From the NCBI RefSeq assembly GCF_003952165.1, contig NZ_RXFT01000003.1:496001-560000 (forward strand): a stretch of 64,000 nucleotides of DNA, read 5' to 3'. Source of the DNA: Variovorax guangxiensis. GTDB lineage: Bacteria; Pseudomonadota; Gammaproteobacteria; Burkholderiales; Burkholderiaceae_C. A model generated the notes under the pieces. That model was not told the DNA's origin, did not search any database, and saw nothing but the letters and a program-made list of their open reading frames with translations. The position numbers and the translations under genes were made by a program. Of the stretch, positions 18,046 to 27,347 are shown piece after piece (positions within the stretch are counted from its first letter, which is position 1; each line of letters opens with the position of its first letter).

Positions 18046-18674
18046 CTGATGTTCAAGATCTTGTGAGTTTGCACGGACAGGCGCCACTGCGGGTGTGCCT
18101 GGCAATAATCGATCGCATCGCGGGTGTTCTGTCGCTGCAACGGTCCGTCCATAGGCTGCAGCAGGTGATGCTGAAAATCGTGTTCGTTCAAACTATCAGG
18201 ATGTAACCCGAGTTGCGGATACACGAGCTTGAGCTCGTCACCGCTGCGCTGCACCCAATCAGCACCTGCCTTGGGGCTGACACATATCCAGTCAATACCG
18301 ACTGGAGCAGCGATCGTCCCATTCGTTTCTACCGCGATCTCAAATTGATGCGAATGAAGTCCATCGATTAAAGGGGCATCTACCTGCAGGAGAGGCTCCC
18401 CTCCGGTCAGAACCACATAGCGGTGAGCGTGTCCTTCAGGCCACTGGGCAGCGATCAACGCTGCAAGGACGTTGGCGTCTGGATACTTTCCACCAAGCGT
18501 TCCATCGGTGCCAACAAAGTCGGTATCGCAAAACTGGCAGATCGCGTTCGAGCGCTGCTTTTCTTGACCCGTCCAAAGATTGCACCCGGCGAATCGACAG
18601 AATACCGCTGGCCGCCCCGCTCGTAGCCCCTCGCCCTGAAGCGTATAGAAGATCTCTTTAACGCTATAGGTCAT
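18042..18674 (-). CDS. queE: 7-carboxy-7-deazaguanine synthase QueE (radical SAM)
   Basis: QueE uses S-adenosylmethionine, a [4Fe-4S] cluster and Mg2+ to contract the ring of carboxytetrahydropterin to 7-carboxy-7-deazaguanine. The start ATG at 18674 overlaps the queC stop and gives 210 residues beginning [16 protein letters not shown], the usual QueE start. The cluster cysteines are in CRFAGCNLW and, after an insert, [10 protein letters not shown]. The glycine motif [10 protein letters not shown] and the substrate motif ETNGT follow. It overlaps queD downstream by 4 nt. Confidence 0.94.
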   Translation of the reverse strand: MTYSVKEIFYTLQGEGLRAGRPAVFCRFAGCNLWTGQEKQRSNAICQFCDTDFVGTDGTLGGKYPDANVLAALIAAQWPEGHAHRYVVLTGGEPLLQVDAPLIDGLHSHQFEIAVETNGTIAAPVGIDWICVSPKAGADWVQRSGDELKLVYPQLGLHPDSLNEHDFQHHLLQPMDGPLQRQNTRDAIDYCQAHPQWRLSVQTHKILNIR

Positions 18675-19378
18675 GCCGCGACAACCTCTCCCGAAAACGA
18701 TTTGTAGCCTTGGCTGCGCAAGTCGCAGGCTGGACACGCGCCACAACCAAAACCCCACTCGTGTGGAACTGAGCGATCACCCATGTAGCATGTATGCGTA
18801 TCCTGCCGAATCAATTCAACCAACTTGTCACCGCCCAACTCTTGTGCCATCTGCCACGTTGCGGCCTTATCTATCCACATCAGCGGCGTCTCAACCACCA
18901 TCGGTGAATCTAGACCCAGACTCATCGCAACCTGAAGTGCCTTCAGTGTGTTGTCGCGGCAATCGGGATACCCGGAGTAGTCCGTTTCACACATTCCACC
19001 AACCAGCACCTCCAGCCCTCGCCGATATGCCACCGCCGAGGCAAAGGTGAAGAACAGGATGTTTCGGGCAGGTACGAAAGTGTTTGGCAATCCGCTCTTG
19101 TGCAATTCGATTGCCTTATCTTGTGTCAGCGCGGTGTCGCTGATCTGTCCGAGTACCGAAAGATCGAGCATGTGGTCCTCGCCCAGTTTGGACGACCACT
19201 CGGGAAAGTCCGTCTTCAGTCGTTGACGGATAGTCTGCCGGCATTCGAGTTCCACGGAGTGACGCTGACCGTAGGCGAAACCGATGGTCTCGACATGCGC
19301 ATAGCGCTCCAATGCCCAAGCAAGACAAGTGGTGGAGTCCTGACCACCCGAAAAAAGGACCAAAGCTTTGGAGTTCAT
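18671..19378 (-). CDS. queC: 7-cyano-7-deazaguanine (preQ0) synthase QueC
   Basis: QueC uses ATP and ammonia to convert 7-carboxy-7-deazaguanine to preQ0. The 235-residue protein has the PP-loop [14 protein letters not shown] near its start and the zinc-binding cysteines [10 protein letters not shown] near its end. The gene lies five bases after the second DpdB-family gene and overlaps queE by 4 nt. With queD and queE it makes the preQ0 that DpdA puts in DNA. No folE gene is in the cluster, so GTP cyclohydrolase must come from the host. Confidence 0.96.
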   Translation of the reverse strand: MNSKALVLFSGGQDSTTCLAWALERYAHVETIGFAYGQRHSVELECRQTIRQRLKTDFPEWSSKLGEDHMLDLSVLGQISDTALTQDKAIELHKSGLPNTFVPARNILFFTFASAVAYRRGLEVLVGGMCETDYSGYPDCRDNTLKALQVAMSLGLDSPMVVETPLMWIDKAATWQMAQELGGDKLVELIRQDTHTCYMGDRSVPHEWGFGCGACPACDLRSQGYKSFSGEVVAA

Positions 19379-19383
19379 GGTGG

Positions 19384-20460
19384 TTAGCCGTTTGCAACAC
19401 GACGTGGCTTGCGGAGAGCGCGCTTGGTCAAGCGCACAAGGTGATTCGCCAGCACATCGATGTCGGTAGGTGTGTTTTGAATGCCGTTCCAGGGGCAGAT
19501 GTCATCATTACTGAATACCCACTGACCGCTGGTCCACGCGGTAAACGGCTTGATCAAGCGAAGACCATCTGCAAAGTGCTCACGCGTTCTCGCACCTTCT
19601 TGCGCATAGAGAAGTTCCATGACAAAACCCATGGCAACAATGCCGGCGCCATGCTTCAAACGCGACGTTCGGGGACTCATGCCAGTCCACTCAGATCCGA
19701 AGACTGACCTGATTGCTTCAAAGAACTCGTTGACGATGTTGTAGGCCCTGTTTTCGTAGTCATCCAATTTGATGAAATCACGAATGGCGCCATCCGATGC
19801 GGAGTTCATGATGAAACGCTGCATTGCCGTATCGCTGATCACGCCCTGAGGATTGGTGTGCTGACGAATTTCACCAAAGAGCGACGACCCACGCGTGAAG
19901 TTCAGTCGATCCACTACGCGCGCCGAAAACTTGCGCGCGGTGAAGCGCTCCGGCAGGCCTTCCACGTTAGGAAGAAGTTCGTAGATGAGCGTCTTGGGAA
20001 GTGGTCGCGTGTTATTGATCAGGACGAACTGCTGGCGCAGTTCGTTGTAGTCTTTGCAGACAAGCACAGACACAAACACCTGAAAACCTGGCTTGTCAAT
20101 TCCCGATAGCGCAGTCAAACGCTGCTGGCCGTCCACCACGAAGCCCGGCTTTGTCTTCGTCGCATCGATCTCGATATCGACGACTCCGTGGCCGCGGTTG
20201 GTCGCGCGGATGCCGTCGATGAAGGCGATGATCACAGCGTTAGGGAGCAGCGCATCATCGCGCTTGAAATAGTCGCGGATCTCCTTGATGTGCGAGGCAA
20301 TCTGATGACGCTGAAACCCTTTCAGTTGACCATCGTCCTGGCGACCGACGCGCTCGATCTCCGAGAATGCGAGGACCTGTTGCGGCGTCGCCGCGAACGA
20401 AAACACGTCATGGCCGGCAGCTTGCTTGGCCCTGATGGCCGTAAATTTGAACTTGGTCAC
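19384..20460 (-). CDS. dpdB: DpdB-family (DndB/ParB-like, DGQHR domain) protein, copy 1
   Basis: The GTG at 20460 overlaps the dpdA stop (GTGA) and gives 358 residues; the longer frame upstream lies inside dpdA. The DGQHR-type motif is [13 protein letters not shown] at about residue 100, followed by [20 protein letters not shown], a pattern shared with DndB and DpdB proteins. In Salmonella Montevideo DpdB is needed together with DpdA to insert preQ0 in DNA; an ATP-linked role has been proposed for the family. A second gene of this family stands on the other side of dpdA; the two share the motif and length but differ widely elsewhere. Confidence 0.85.
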   Translation of the reverse strand: MTKFKFTAIRAKQAAGHDVFSFAATPQQVLAFSEIERVGRQDDGQLKGFQRHQIASHIKEIRDYFKRDDALLPNAVIIAFIDGIRATNRGHGVVDIEIDATKTKPGFVVDGQQRLTALSGIDKPGFQVFVSVLVCKDYNELRQQFVLINNTRPLPKTLIYELLPNVEGLPERFTARKFSARVVDRLNFTRGSSLFGEIRQHTNPQGVISDTAMQRFIMNSASDGAIRDFIKLDDYENRAYNIVNEFFEAIRSVFGSEWTGMSPRTSRLKHGAGIVAMGFVMELLYAQEGARTREHFADGLRLIKPFTAWTSGQWVFSNDDICPWNGIQNTPTDIDVLANHLVRLTKRALRKPRRVANG

Positions 20461-21752
20461 TGCGCGTTCTCCATCGTGGTTTGTAGATGTTTGTGATATA
20501 CGCCCAGGTTGTGGAATCCACGGCGCTTGTTGCGATTGCTGGAGCGGAAGATGATGACTTCGACACCCACGGCGCTGCACACATCGCATTTGCAGCGCTT
20601 CCAAGGCGCATCCTGGAGCGTGCGACCCACCATGTCTTTCATCTTCGCGAGTTCCTTCTCCTGCCGGGCAATGTCTTCTGACTCACCTTCCACCAGGAAG
20701 CGGTGGTAATCCATTACAGCGGTCAACGTACGGCTAGCGGACTCCTCTCCCCGGTCAAAGCTTCTTAATGCGATCAGCGCCTTTTGCTCGCGCCGCTGCA
20801 GATCTTCCGCGCTGAAAATGCCGCGCTTGATGCCTTGAACGAGTCGCGAGTTCTCAATCGCTTGCGGGATCCGGATCGCGGTGTAGTAGTCCAGCCCCCC
20901 ACCGGGCGAATCGATGTAGTAGTTCGCTTTGGCGTCCTTGAAGGCCCGAATCAGTGGCGAAGTCGAATCGAAACTCGTGATGCCGTATCCGGTGAATTCG
21001 TGGATCTTGTCCGCCTTGGCAAAACCAAGCAGGTGGATCTTCGTTTCGGATTTGATCGCCTTTCGCAATGCCTGCAACACGACATGGATCACCTCTACCT
21101 TGAGCGGTACCAGGCCGCCAATCGCGAGATACTTGTATCCCATGTGCTCGAGGTGGACGGCGGCCTGCGCCATGCTCTCAGGGGACCAACCCTGAACCGC
21201 TCCCATGGGCTCAAAGGGAGCACCAGTCTCTCTCACCAGATCCATGAAGGCCTGCGCGTTGGCCAGCGTGATCTTGTAGCGCGCGAGCGTGGCAGGCGCC
21301 ACTTCATCAGGTTTCGGATTTGCCAGATCGCAGTCAAAAATGATGTGATCTGGCGAGACGCCATGAGTGAAGCCTGCCTCGGTATAAAACTCGACGACCT
21401 CTTCTGGCGAGTAGGCCGGTTTGTCGTGATCCACATAAGCGAAGGCACCGCAATCGCCCATCAGCATGGAGTCCTTGAAGGCGGGGCCGTCATAACGCAG
21501 AAACTTGCGCGCTCCATCGCGCAGCATCCGCTGCTCTTCCTTAGTGGAGTACCTCACCTTCGAGGAGGAAACACCCTCTGCTTGCCGAATGGCGCTCATG
21601 GACACCAATAGGCCGTCATACGGCGCAGGCTTCATCAACTCATGGGCATAGACATCACCCCAATACCGCTCGCGTGTCGGCGAGTTGCGATCGTTGATGA
21701 AGTCGTACGCCGGGTCGACGTAGTCTTGGGTGTCGGAATACAGAAACTTCAT
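20457..21752 (-). CDS. dpdA: DNA-guanine transglycosylase DpdA
   Basis: DpdA is a relative of tRNA-guanine transglycosylase that exchanges guanine in DNA for preQ0. The ATG at 21752 overlaps the stop of the preceding gene and gives 431 residues starting MKFLYSDTQDYVDP. Features of the TGT barrel are MGDCGAF at about residue 100 (base-binding Asp), AIGGLVPLK near 210, and SFDSTSPL with Asp about 262 in the nucleophile position. The zinc site is C387, C389, C392 (CKCDVC) with a histidine in FHNLGVYHKH. All expected catalytic and zinc positions are present, so it should be active. It is flanked by two DpdB-family genes. Confidence 0.95.
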   Translation of the reverse strand: MKFLYSDTQDYVDPAYDFINDRNSPTRERYWGDVYAHELMKPAPYDGLLVSMSAIRQAEGVSSSKVRYSTKEEQRMLRDGARKFLRYDGPAFKDSMLMGDCGAFAYVDHDKPAYSPEEVVEFYTEAGFTHGVSPDHIIFDCDLANPKPDEVAPATLARYKITLANAQAFMDLVRETGAPFEPMGAVQGWSPESMAQAAVHLEHMGYKYLAIGGLVPLKVEVIHVVLQALRKAIKSETKIHLLGFAKADKIHEFTGYGITSFDSTSPLIRAFKDAKANYYIDSPGGGLDYYTAIRIPQAIENSRLVQGIKRGIFSAEDLQRREQKALIALRSFDRGEESASRTLTAVMDYHRFLVEGESEDIARQEKELAKMKDMVGRTLQDAPWKRCKCDVCSAVGVEVIIFRSSNRNKRRGFHNLGVYHKHLQTTMENAQ

Positions 21753-22891
21753 GAAGCGGAACTGGTTGTATAGGCACGCACGAGAGCGTCTTGGAGTTTT
21801 TTGATATCGCGGGGCGTGCTTTGAATTTCGTTCCACGCCACGCCAAGCGTCTCCCAATTCCCCTCAGTCCAACGGCAGGACGATGCCACTCGTTCAAGTT
21901 CCTTCTTGACGGCTTCGTAGCTACCCTGGGTCCCGGAAAAGCGCCCGTAGATGCGATCCATCAGGACACCCATGGCCTCGATACCGGCAGAATGCATCAG
22001 CCGACTCTGCCGAGGATCCAGTCCCCAGGCGTCGGGGAAGACGGCTCTAACCGCGTTCCAGAAATTGACTAGCAAGCGATACATGGACTGCAAGTCAGGT
22101 CCATCACGCAGGCTCGCTTTGAAAGGCGCCAACGCACCCAGCGGATTGTTCATGCTGTTGCGAATCATCGTGATGACTGCGGTGTCGGTGATGATCGCTT
22201 CCGAGTTGGTTCTATCCGAAGGACGCTTGATCAGCTTGAAGAACGGGGAATTGACATCCCGATTCAGGAAGTTGCAGATCTCAGAGGGCACCTTTCGAGC
22301 ACTCAGGTCCTTTGGCAGTTGGATGCCGTTTGTCTCTGGCAGCAGTTCATTGATGAGTCGAGACGGCAGGGGCTTCGCTTTGTTGACGAGGATGAATTGC
22401 TGGCGTTGCAACTCCAGGCTGTCCGAGATAAACGCCACGACCGGCACAGCAATGCCTTTGTCGGCGATCTGCGCCAATGCCAATGAACGCTGCTGACCGT
22501 CAACGATCCAAGCAACGCGTTCGCCGGCCTCATTGACAGGAATGGTCAAGGTCCCAGCTTGCGCAAGGCCTTCATCACCGGTCGGACGGGTTCCCCTGGA
22601 AGCTGTAAAGCGAACCTGGGGTGACATCGCCAGAATAATAGCGTTCGGAAAGAGCACATCACCCTGGCTCAGGTAGTCGATGATGCCCTTAACGTGAGTT
22701 CGAATCTCTGGCCGTTGGAAGCCTTTCAAGGCATCCGATTCGTCACGATCAACCCGGGAAATATCTGCGACCTTGACGATGTCAGCGCCCTTGATGAAGA
22801 ACGCATACACATCGAGGTCATGCCCCTGCGTCGTGTGCAGCGCACGAACGACAATTTCTTTGCTTTCGCGGCGCTCGCGGACAGCTTTCAT
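21749..22891 (-). CDS. dpdB: DpdB-family (DndB/ParB-like, DGQHR domain) protein, copy 2
   Basis: The ATG at 22891 overlaps the dpdC stop (ATGA) and gives 380 residues (MKAVRERRESKE). The family motif is WIVDGQQRSLALAQ, followed by FILVNKAKPLPSRLINELLPE, matching the same region of copy 1 beyond dpdA. Other shared landmarks are the early DALKGFQRPEIRTHVKGI (copy 1: [16 protein letters not shown]) and the later SRLMHSAGIEAMG ([13 protein letters not shown]). The two proteins are thus ancient paralogues. Known Dpd clusters that I recall have one dpdB, so the pair may act as a heteromer with DpdA. Confidence 0.85.
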   Translation of the reverse strand: MKAVRERRESKEIVVRALHTTQGHDLDVYAFFIKGADIVKVADISRVDRDESDALKGFQRPEIRTHVKGIIDYLSQGDVLFPNAIILAMSPQVRFTASRGTRPTGDEGLAQAGTLTIPVNEAGERVAWIVDGQQRSLALAQIADKGIAVPVVAFISDSLELQRQQFILVNKAKPLPSRLINELLPETNGIQLPKDLSARKVPSEICNFLNRDVNSPFFKLIKRPSDRTNSEAIITDTAVITMIRNSMNNPLGALAPFKASLRDGPDLQSMYRLLVNFWNAVRAVFPDAWGLDPRQSRLMHSAGIEAMGVLMDRIYGRFSGTQGSYEAVKKELERVASSCRWTEGNWETLGVAWNEIQSTPRDIKKLQDALVRAYTTSSAS

Positions 22892-23817
22892 AGAATTTCC
22901 GCCTTGACTTGGCGCCAGAGGCCTCTGAAGCGCGATTGCTCGCACGCGACCAGCGCTGTGTCACGAAGATAGCGGTGCAGGCGGGTGGAACTTCCCTTGT
23001 GTGCCGCCCACTCGGAACGAATCAGTTCGACGATCTCCTCGTCGGTCTTGCGCTCGCGCTGCGGGATGACAGGTTGCTTGAGTTGAGCCATCGCACGCTC
23101 AACGGCGTCATTCGCACTTTCGCCGCCAAGCAACTGGCCATCGAGTTCTTCAACGAAATGGCGCATTGCACGTTGCGGAAAGTCGGATCGGGTTCCTGCA
23201 TAGCGTTTGTGCCCCTCAAGTCGCTCGTCATAGTGCATGACACAACGCTGGAGACGCGAGGCCACCATGCCAGCCCCCGCGCGAGAAGTGAAGATGCAAA
23301 CTCTGTCGAGAGCACTTGTGTCGAGCCCTCCCAGATCGTGCTCCAGCATGCAAATGTAGGCGGAGGGGAGTGCAACCAGAAACTTGGTACGCACGGCGTC
23401 ATTGATGAGTCGACTCAACGGTAGCGGCGTGCCTTTGAGCGCATTCAGTTCTCGCCACCAGTCAGCGGGGCCGTAGCCCGCCTCTGCAAGTGCAGGCGCG
23501 ATTGATCCGGCGCCAGGCACAACAGTCAGGTCATAGTTCGGAACGAAGACATCCCATGCGGCAAGCCCCAGTCCAGCAGACACCACGTGCAAGGAACCGG
23601 TCAGGCGCGACGCAACAGCGCGACTTTCAGACATCGCGCGACCAACATACAGATCTCCAGCGGACATTACTGGGAGCACTCTTGTGGTGACTGCAAGCCA
23701 GCGCGCCGCGAGTTTTACCGGTCCACCGCTTAACTCAGACCGCTTCAGACGCGCAACCTCCCCGAGCGCGCGCTTGCGGGACGTGCAGTTCGTGATGACT
23801 CCGAAAGTCTCAATCAT
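22888..23817 (-). CDS. dpdC: DpdC, preQ0-to-amido-deazaguanine conversion protein
   Basis: This 309-residue protein starts with the motif ITNCTSRK (residues about 8-15) and has AGDLYVGRAM and HVVSAGLGL further on, the DUF6884-like pattern of DpdC. In Salmonella Montevideo, DpdC is required to turn dPreQ0 in DNA into 2'-deoxy-7-amido-7-deazaguanosine. It is the first gene of the minus-strand modification operon and overlaps the next gene by 4 nt. Upstream is the divergent control region shared with dpdE. The C-terminal third is basic and helical without a motif I know. Confidence 0.88.
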   Translation of the reverse strand: MIETFGVITNCTSRKRALGEVARLKRSELSGGPVKLAARWLAVTTRVLPVMSAGDLYVGRAMSESRAVASRLTGSLHVVSAGLGLAAWDVFVPNYDLTVVPGAGSIAPALAEAGYGPADWWRELNALKGTPLPLSRLINDAVRTKFLVALPSAYICMLEHDLGGLDTSALDRVCIFTSRAGAGMVASRLQRCVMHYDERLEGHKRYAGTRSDFPQRAMRHFVEELDGQLLGGESANDAVERAMAQLKQPVIPQRERKTDEEIVELIRSEWAAHKGSSTRLHRYLRDTALVACEQSRFRGLWRQVKAEIL

Positions 23818-24107
23818 TGGGATGCACGCGGCAAAGATCTAAGCAACAGTTATTCTAACCTTCAATAGGCAAAAAACGCAGTTGTCTTATGGAATTTATA
23901 GATTTGCGTGCAGTTATTTGCCTTGATTTTTATGAGGTCTATACAGTTATTTAGATCCCGATCGTTGCTCTTTTTGATAAGAGTGACGGCTTGTATCAAA
24001 TGCCATAATGCCGAAAACCAATGTCTTAGAGACAGTTGACGATTGCGGGGGACCTCAGGAGTGGCGATCAGAAAGTCGACGGCTATGAACTATCGGAGGG
24101 CGGGAGC
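23818..24107. promoter_or_regulatory. Divergent control region between dpdC and dpdE
   Basis: These 290 bp separate the modification arm (leftward) from the restriction arm (rightward) and are much richer in A+T than either. The octamer CAGTTATT occurs three times in the same orientation at 23847-23854, 23911-23918 and 23944-23951, 64 and 33 bp apart. A -10-like CATAAT is at 24004-24009 for the rightward operon, but I see no well-spaced -35. The octamers could be operators for a shared regulator; no regulator gene is next to them. Confidence 0.6.
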
Positions 24108-27100
24108 TTGACCTTCGTTGTCTCAAGCCATGCCGCCGATTTGGGCGTGGGCAAGTTGCTTGAGCGAAGGGCTCACTTGTCGACCGTCGAGTATTTCGAC
24201 CATCCTGGCGCTCGAGGACGTCACCTACGACAGTTGCCAACCGGCGGACTACAGCCGCGCCGACTCGAACCCCAGACACGCGTCTTCTTCTGTACGGACG
24301 ATGGTCGATGGTCCGCTGGCCGGGTTGTAGAGGCGAAGGGAGAAGGCGTTGAGGTGCAGATTGGCGGACAGTCCATTCTGGTGGCCGCGGCAGATTTGCA
24401 TGTGCGATGGGCGCAACCCATCAGCGACCCGTCGCCATTTCTTTGCGTGTTCCTGTCTGAAGCACACCTTGCAGCCAATTCCCGGCGTAAATTCTTGCTG
24501 GAGACGGTGCGTCAACGCGCCGAAGGTGCAGGGCTCGATGGCTTGCTGTCGAGCGGTGTCGAGTTGTATCCGCATCAGATGAATGTTGTGCGTCGCGTTC
24601 TCACCGACCCGATTCAACGTTACTTACTCGCCGACGAGGTCGGACTCGGAAAGACCATAGAGGCGGCAGCCATCATCCGGCAGCAAGTGATCGACGATCC
24701 GAAGGGTCACCGCGTCGCCGTTGTTGTTCCGGAAGCGTTGGTCGCTCAATGGCGCGACGAGCTCTCGCGCCGCTTTCATCTTGGACCACCATTCCTGGAT
24801 GAATCAGTGCTGGTAGTGCATGCAGGCGCCGACGAACTCGAATCGGCGTTGACCGGCGCACACCTAGTGGTCGTGGACGAGGCACACCACATCGTCGGTC
24901 GTCAGAACGGCGATGCGCAACACATGGCTCAGTTGGAATTGATCCGCAACGCGTGCCACGACGCCCCATCCTTGCTGTTGCTGTCGGCCACTCCGGCTAT
25001 CGCGGACGAGGACAGCTTCTTCGCGTTGATGCAATTGATCGACCCAGAGGTCTACCCCCAGGAGGAGCGCGAAGCATTCCACCAACGCATCATCCATCGC
25101 CATGAATTGGCACAAATCATTGCCGGATTCGAACCGGGAGCCATGCAGTTGCTCCTGGACGATGGACAGCGCCTATGTGAACTCTTCCCGGACGATGCGC
25201 GACTGCTTGGCCTCGTCGAATCCTTGGTGCCCATCGCGCGCGAAGCCAGGGATCCGACGGACAGTGGGTTGGTGGAAGCAGTCAACACCATTCGGCAACA
25301 CCTTAGCGAAACCTACAGACTTCACCGGCGCATCCTTCGCAACCGTCGAAAGAATGCGGCAGGGCTCACACCGTGGCGCGACGGCGCTTCAAGCTTCGCG
25401 TATTCGGACAACACAGCAGGTGTAGTCGCGCGCCTGATCGAGAATTGGCGAATCGAGGCTGCGGTGCAGCCAGCCGCGCACGCGGCGTTCACGCAAGTCT
25501 ACAGGTCGTGGCTGAACGCTCTGCTTGAAGCCCCTCATACGCTGCGCACCTTGGTTGACGAACGCTTTGAGCAGGTGCACACGAATGGTCTCGAAGCCAT
25601 TGAGGCCGAGCAACTGACCTTATTGCAGCAGCACCTCACTCACTGGGATCCCCTCGCGGCTCGACTGAACGCCCTGTGCGAACTCGTCGATCAACAGCGA
25701 CTGTCTCGCTCCAAACTTGTGATCTTTGCCACTGCGCGAGATGTTGCGAACCGGGTTTTTGAACGTCTCCAGGCGCATCTCCATGGGCAGGCGGTCGCAC
25801 GCCATTCGCTGACACTCCAAGAGGATGAAGATCCAGAAGAGCCGCCTGAGTGGACGCGATTTCTACGCGACCAGCAATGCTGGGTACTTGTGTGCGACGC
25901 ACGGGCCGAGGAAGGCCTCAACTTGCAGGGTGGGCGCAAGGCCGTTCTCCATTTCGATCTTCCCCTGTCGCCGAACCGCATTGAACAACGGCTCGGACGG
26001 GTTGACCGCTTTGGCGCCGGCGATCCCATCAAGACACTGGTTCTAAGTTGCAATGACAACGAAGTGGAGCAGGCGTGGGTCGACTGCGTGATAGACGGCT
26101 TCGGGGTCGGCGATCGCTCGATCGCCTCGCTACAGTATCTCGTCGATGCACAGATGGACCAGTTGCAAAAAGATCTATTCGAGCAGGGAGCCGGAGCGAT
26201 CACAGCCCTTAAGGCGTGCTTGGGCGGCGAGCAAGGAGCGATCCGCAAAGAACTGCGCCGCATCGATCAGCAAGACGAACTCGAAGCCCTGCAATCCGAG
26301 GAAAGCACGAGTTTTGAGTCGTTGATTGATCTGGATGACGACTGGAGGCGCGTACGAGAGTCGGTCGAGCCGTGGCTGCAACGTGGCTTGCAGTTTGTGA
26401 GGCATGTGCAGAACGACGGCCAACCCGGGGTCGAGGAGATCGTTCGCTATTGGCATGCCGCTGGCGAGCGCGCGACTTTGGTCACCGCAGGCACCTTCCG
26501 CGCAGACTTCCTTGGCGCACTCGACACCGAGATGCGGCGTCGCCATCAGAATCGGCCTACCACGCAACGCTACGGCTACCGGCGCCAAACCAGTGTGATG
26601 CGGGGCACGCATCTGATGCGACTTGGCGATCCGCTGTTCGAGGGACTGCGCCATGCGGCGCTCATGGAAGATCGCGGCCGCGTCTGCGCAACTTGGCACT
26701 GGCACCCCGATTACAAACCCCAGACGGACGCGCCTGACCTCTTCTTTCGCTTTGACTTCCTGCTGCAGGCAGATCTTAAGCCTGCACTAGAACTGTTTGC
26801 GGACAATGCCAGCGCTGCGAGTCGCGATCGTGCGCTGCAGCGGCGCATGGATCTCGCGTTGGCGCCCGAATACCTGTGCGTCTGGCTCGATCACGGTCTT
26901 CAATCGGTCGCCTCGAGCATCGTCGACACATGGTTGAGGACCGACGACGGTGACGACGCGGTCGATCGCCTTCACCGCACCGACCTGACCCCTGCCGGAT
27001 GGCGGCGCCTGCGCAACGGCGTTGCCAGCGACCTCCTGCGTGACTGGCCAGACCTCATCGAACGGGCCTACATTGCCGCGCGGCGCCACATAGTTGACGG

Positions 27101-27347
27101 AAAGACTCTTCAGGAACGCACGGGCGCCGCGGTCCAGACACTTAAGTTGCACGATGCCTCGCAGATCGCGCGACTGGAAAGCCGCCTCGCAACGCTCAAG
27201 GGGCGCGAGCAGGCGCTGGAAATGGGGCGCCTAGCCTTCGAGAAGCTCTTGAGCGAATCGCTGCAACAGGGCGTGCATAAACCGAATCTCACCCTGGACG
27301 CTATCGGCGCCGTGTTCCTGTCGAATCAACCACTGTTTGATGCATGA
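24108..27347 (+). CDS. dpdE: DpdE, SNF2-type helicase of the Dpd restriction arm
   Basis: I place the start at TTG 24108, which has GGAGG eight bases upstream (24095-24099) and gives 1079 residues; a TTG at 24036 would add 24 residues of unlikely sequence. The N-terminal part contains beta-rich modules. Helicase motif I is DEVGLGKTIEA (about residue 178), motif II VVDEAHHIVG (about 257), motif III LLLSATP, and motif VI QRLGRVDRFG (about 628). This is the SNF2/SF2 pattern of dsDNA translocases. It opens the restriction operon, and its stop overlaps the dpdF start. DpdE belongs to the genes thought to attack DNA lacking deazaguanine. Confidence 0.92.
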   Translation: MTFVVSSHAADLGVGKLLERRAHLSTVEYFDHPGARGRHLRQLPTGGLQPRRLEPQTRVFFCTDDGRWSAGRVVEAKGEGVEVQIGGQSILVAAADLHVRWAQPISDPSPFLCVFLSEAHLAANSRRKFLLETVRQRAEGAGLDGLLSSGVELYPHQMNVVRRVLTDPIQRYLLADEVGLGKTIEAAAIIRQQVIDDPKGHRVAVVVPEALVAQWRDELSRRFHLGPPFLDESVLVVHAGADELESALTGAHLVVVDEAHHIVGRQNGDAQHMAQLELIRNACHDAPSLLLLSATPAIADEDSFFALMQLIDPEVYPQEEREAFHQRIIHRHELAQIIAGFEPGAMQLLLDDGQRLCELFPDDARLLGLVESLVPIAREARDPTDSGLVEAVNTIRQHLSETYRLHRRILRNRRKNAAGLTPWRDGASSFAYSDNTAGVVARLIENWRIEAAVQPAAHAAFTQVYRSWLNALLEAPHTLRTLVDERFEQVHTNGLEAIEAEQLTLLQQHLTHWDPLAARLNALCELVDQQRLSRSKLVIFATARDVANRVFERLQAHLHGQAVARHSLTLQEDEDPEEPPEWTRFLRDQQCWVLVCDARAEEGLNLQGGRKAVLHFDLPLSPNRIEQRLGRVDRFGAGDPIKTLVLSCNDNEVEQAWVDCVIDGFGVGDRSIASLQYLVDAQMDQLQKDLFEQGAGAITALKACLGGEQGAIRKELRRIDQQDELEALQSEESTSFESLIDLDDDWRRVRESVEPWLQRGLQFVRHVQNDGQPGVEEIVRYWHAAGERATLVTAGTFRADFLGALDTEMRRRHQNRPTTQRYGYRRQTSVMRGTHLMRLGDPLFEGLRHAALMEDRGRVCATWHWHPDYKPQTDAPDLFFRFDFLLQADLKPALELFADNASAASRDRALQRRMDLALAPEYLCVWLDHGLQSVASSIVDTWLRTDDGDDAVDRLHRTDLTPAGWRRLRNGVASDLLRDWPDLIERAYIAARRHIVDGKTLQERTGAAVQTLKLHDASQIARLESRLATLKGREQALEMGRLAFEKLLSESLQQGVHKPNLTLDAIGAVFLSNQPLFDA

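Noticed and set aside
24036..24107. Longer N-terminus for dpdE from a TTG at 24036
   Set aside because: No ribosome binding site, and the added 24 residues do not fit; TTG 24108 has GGAGG at the right distance.
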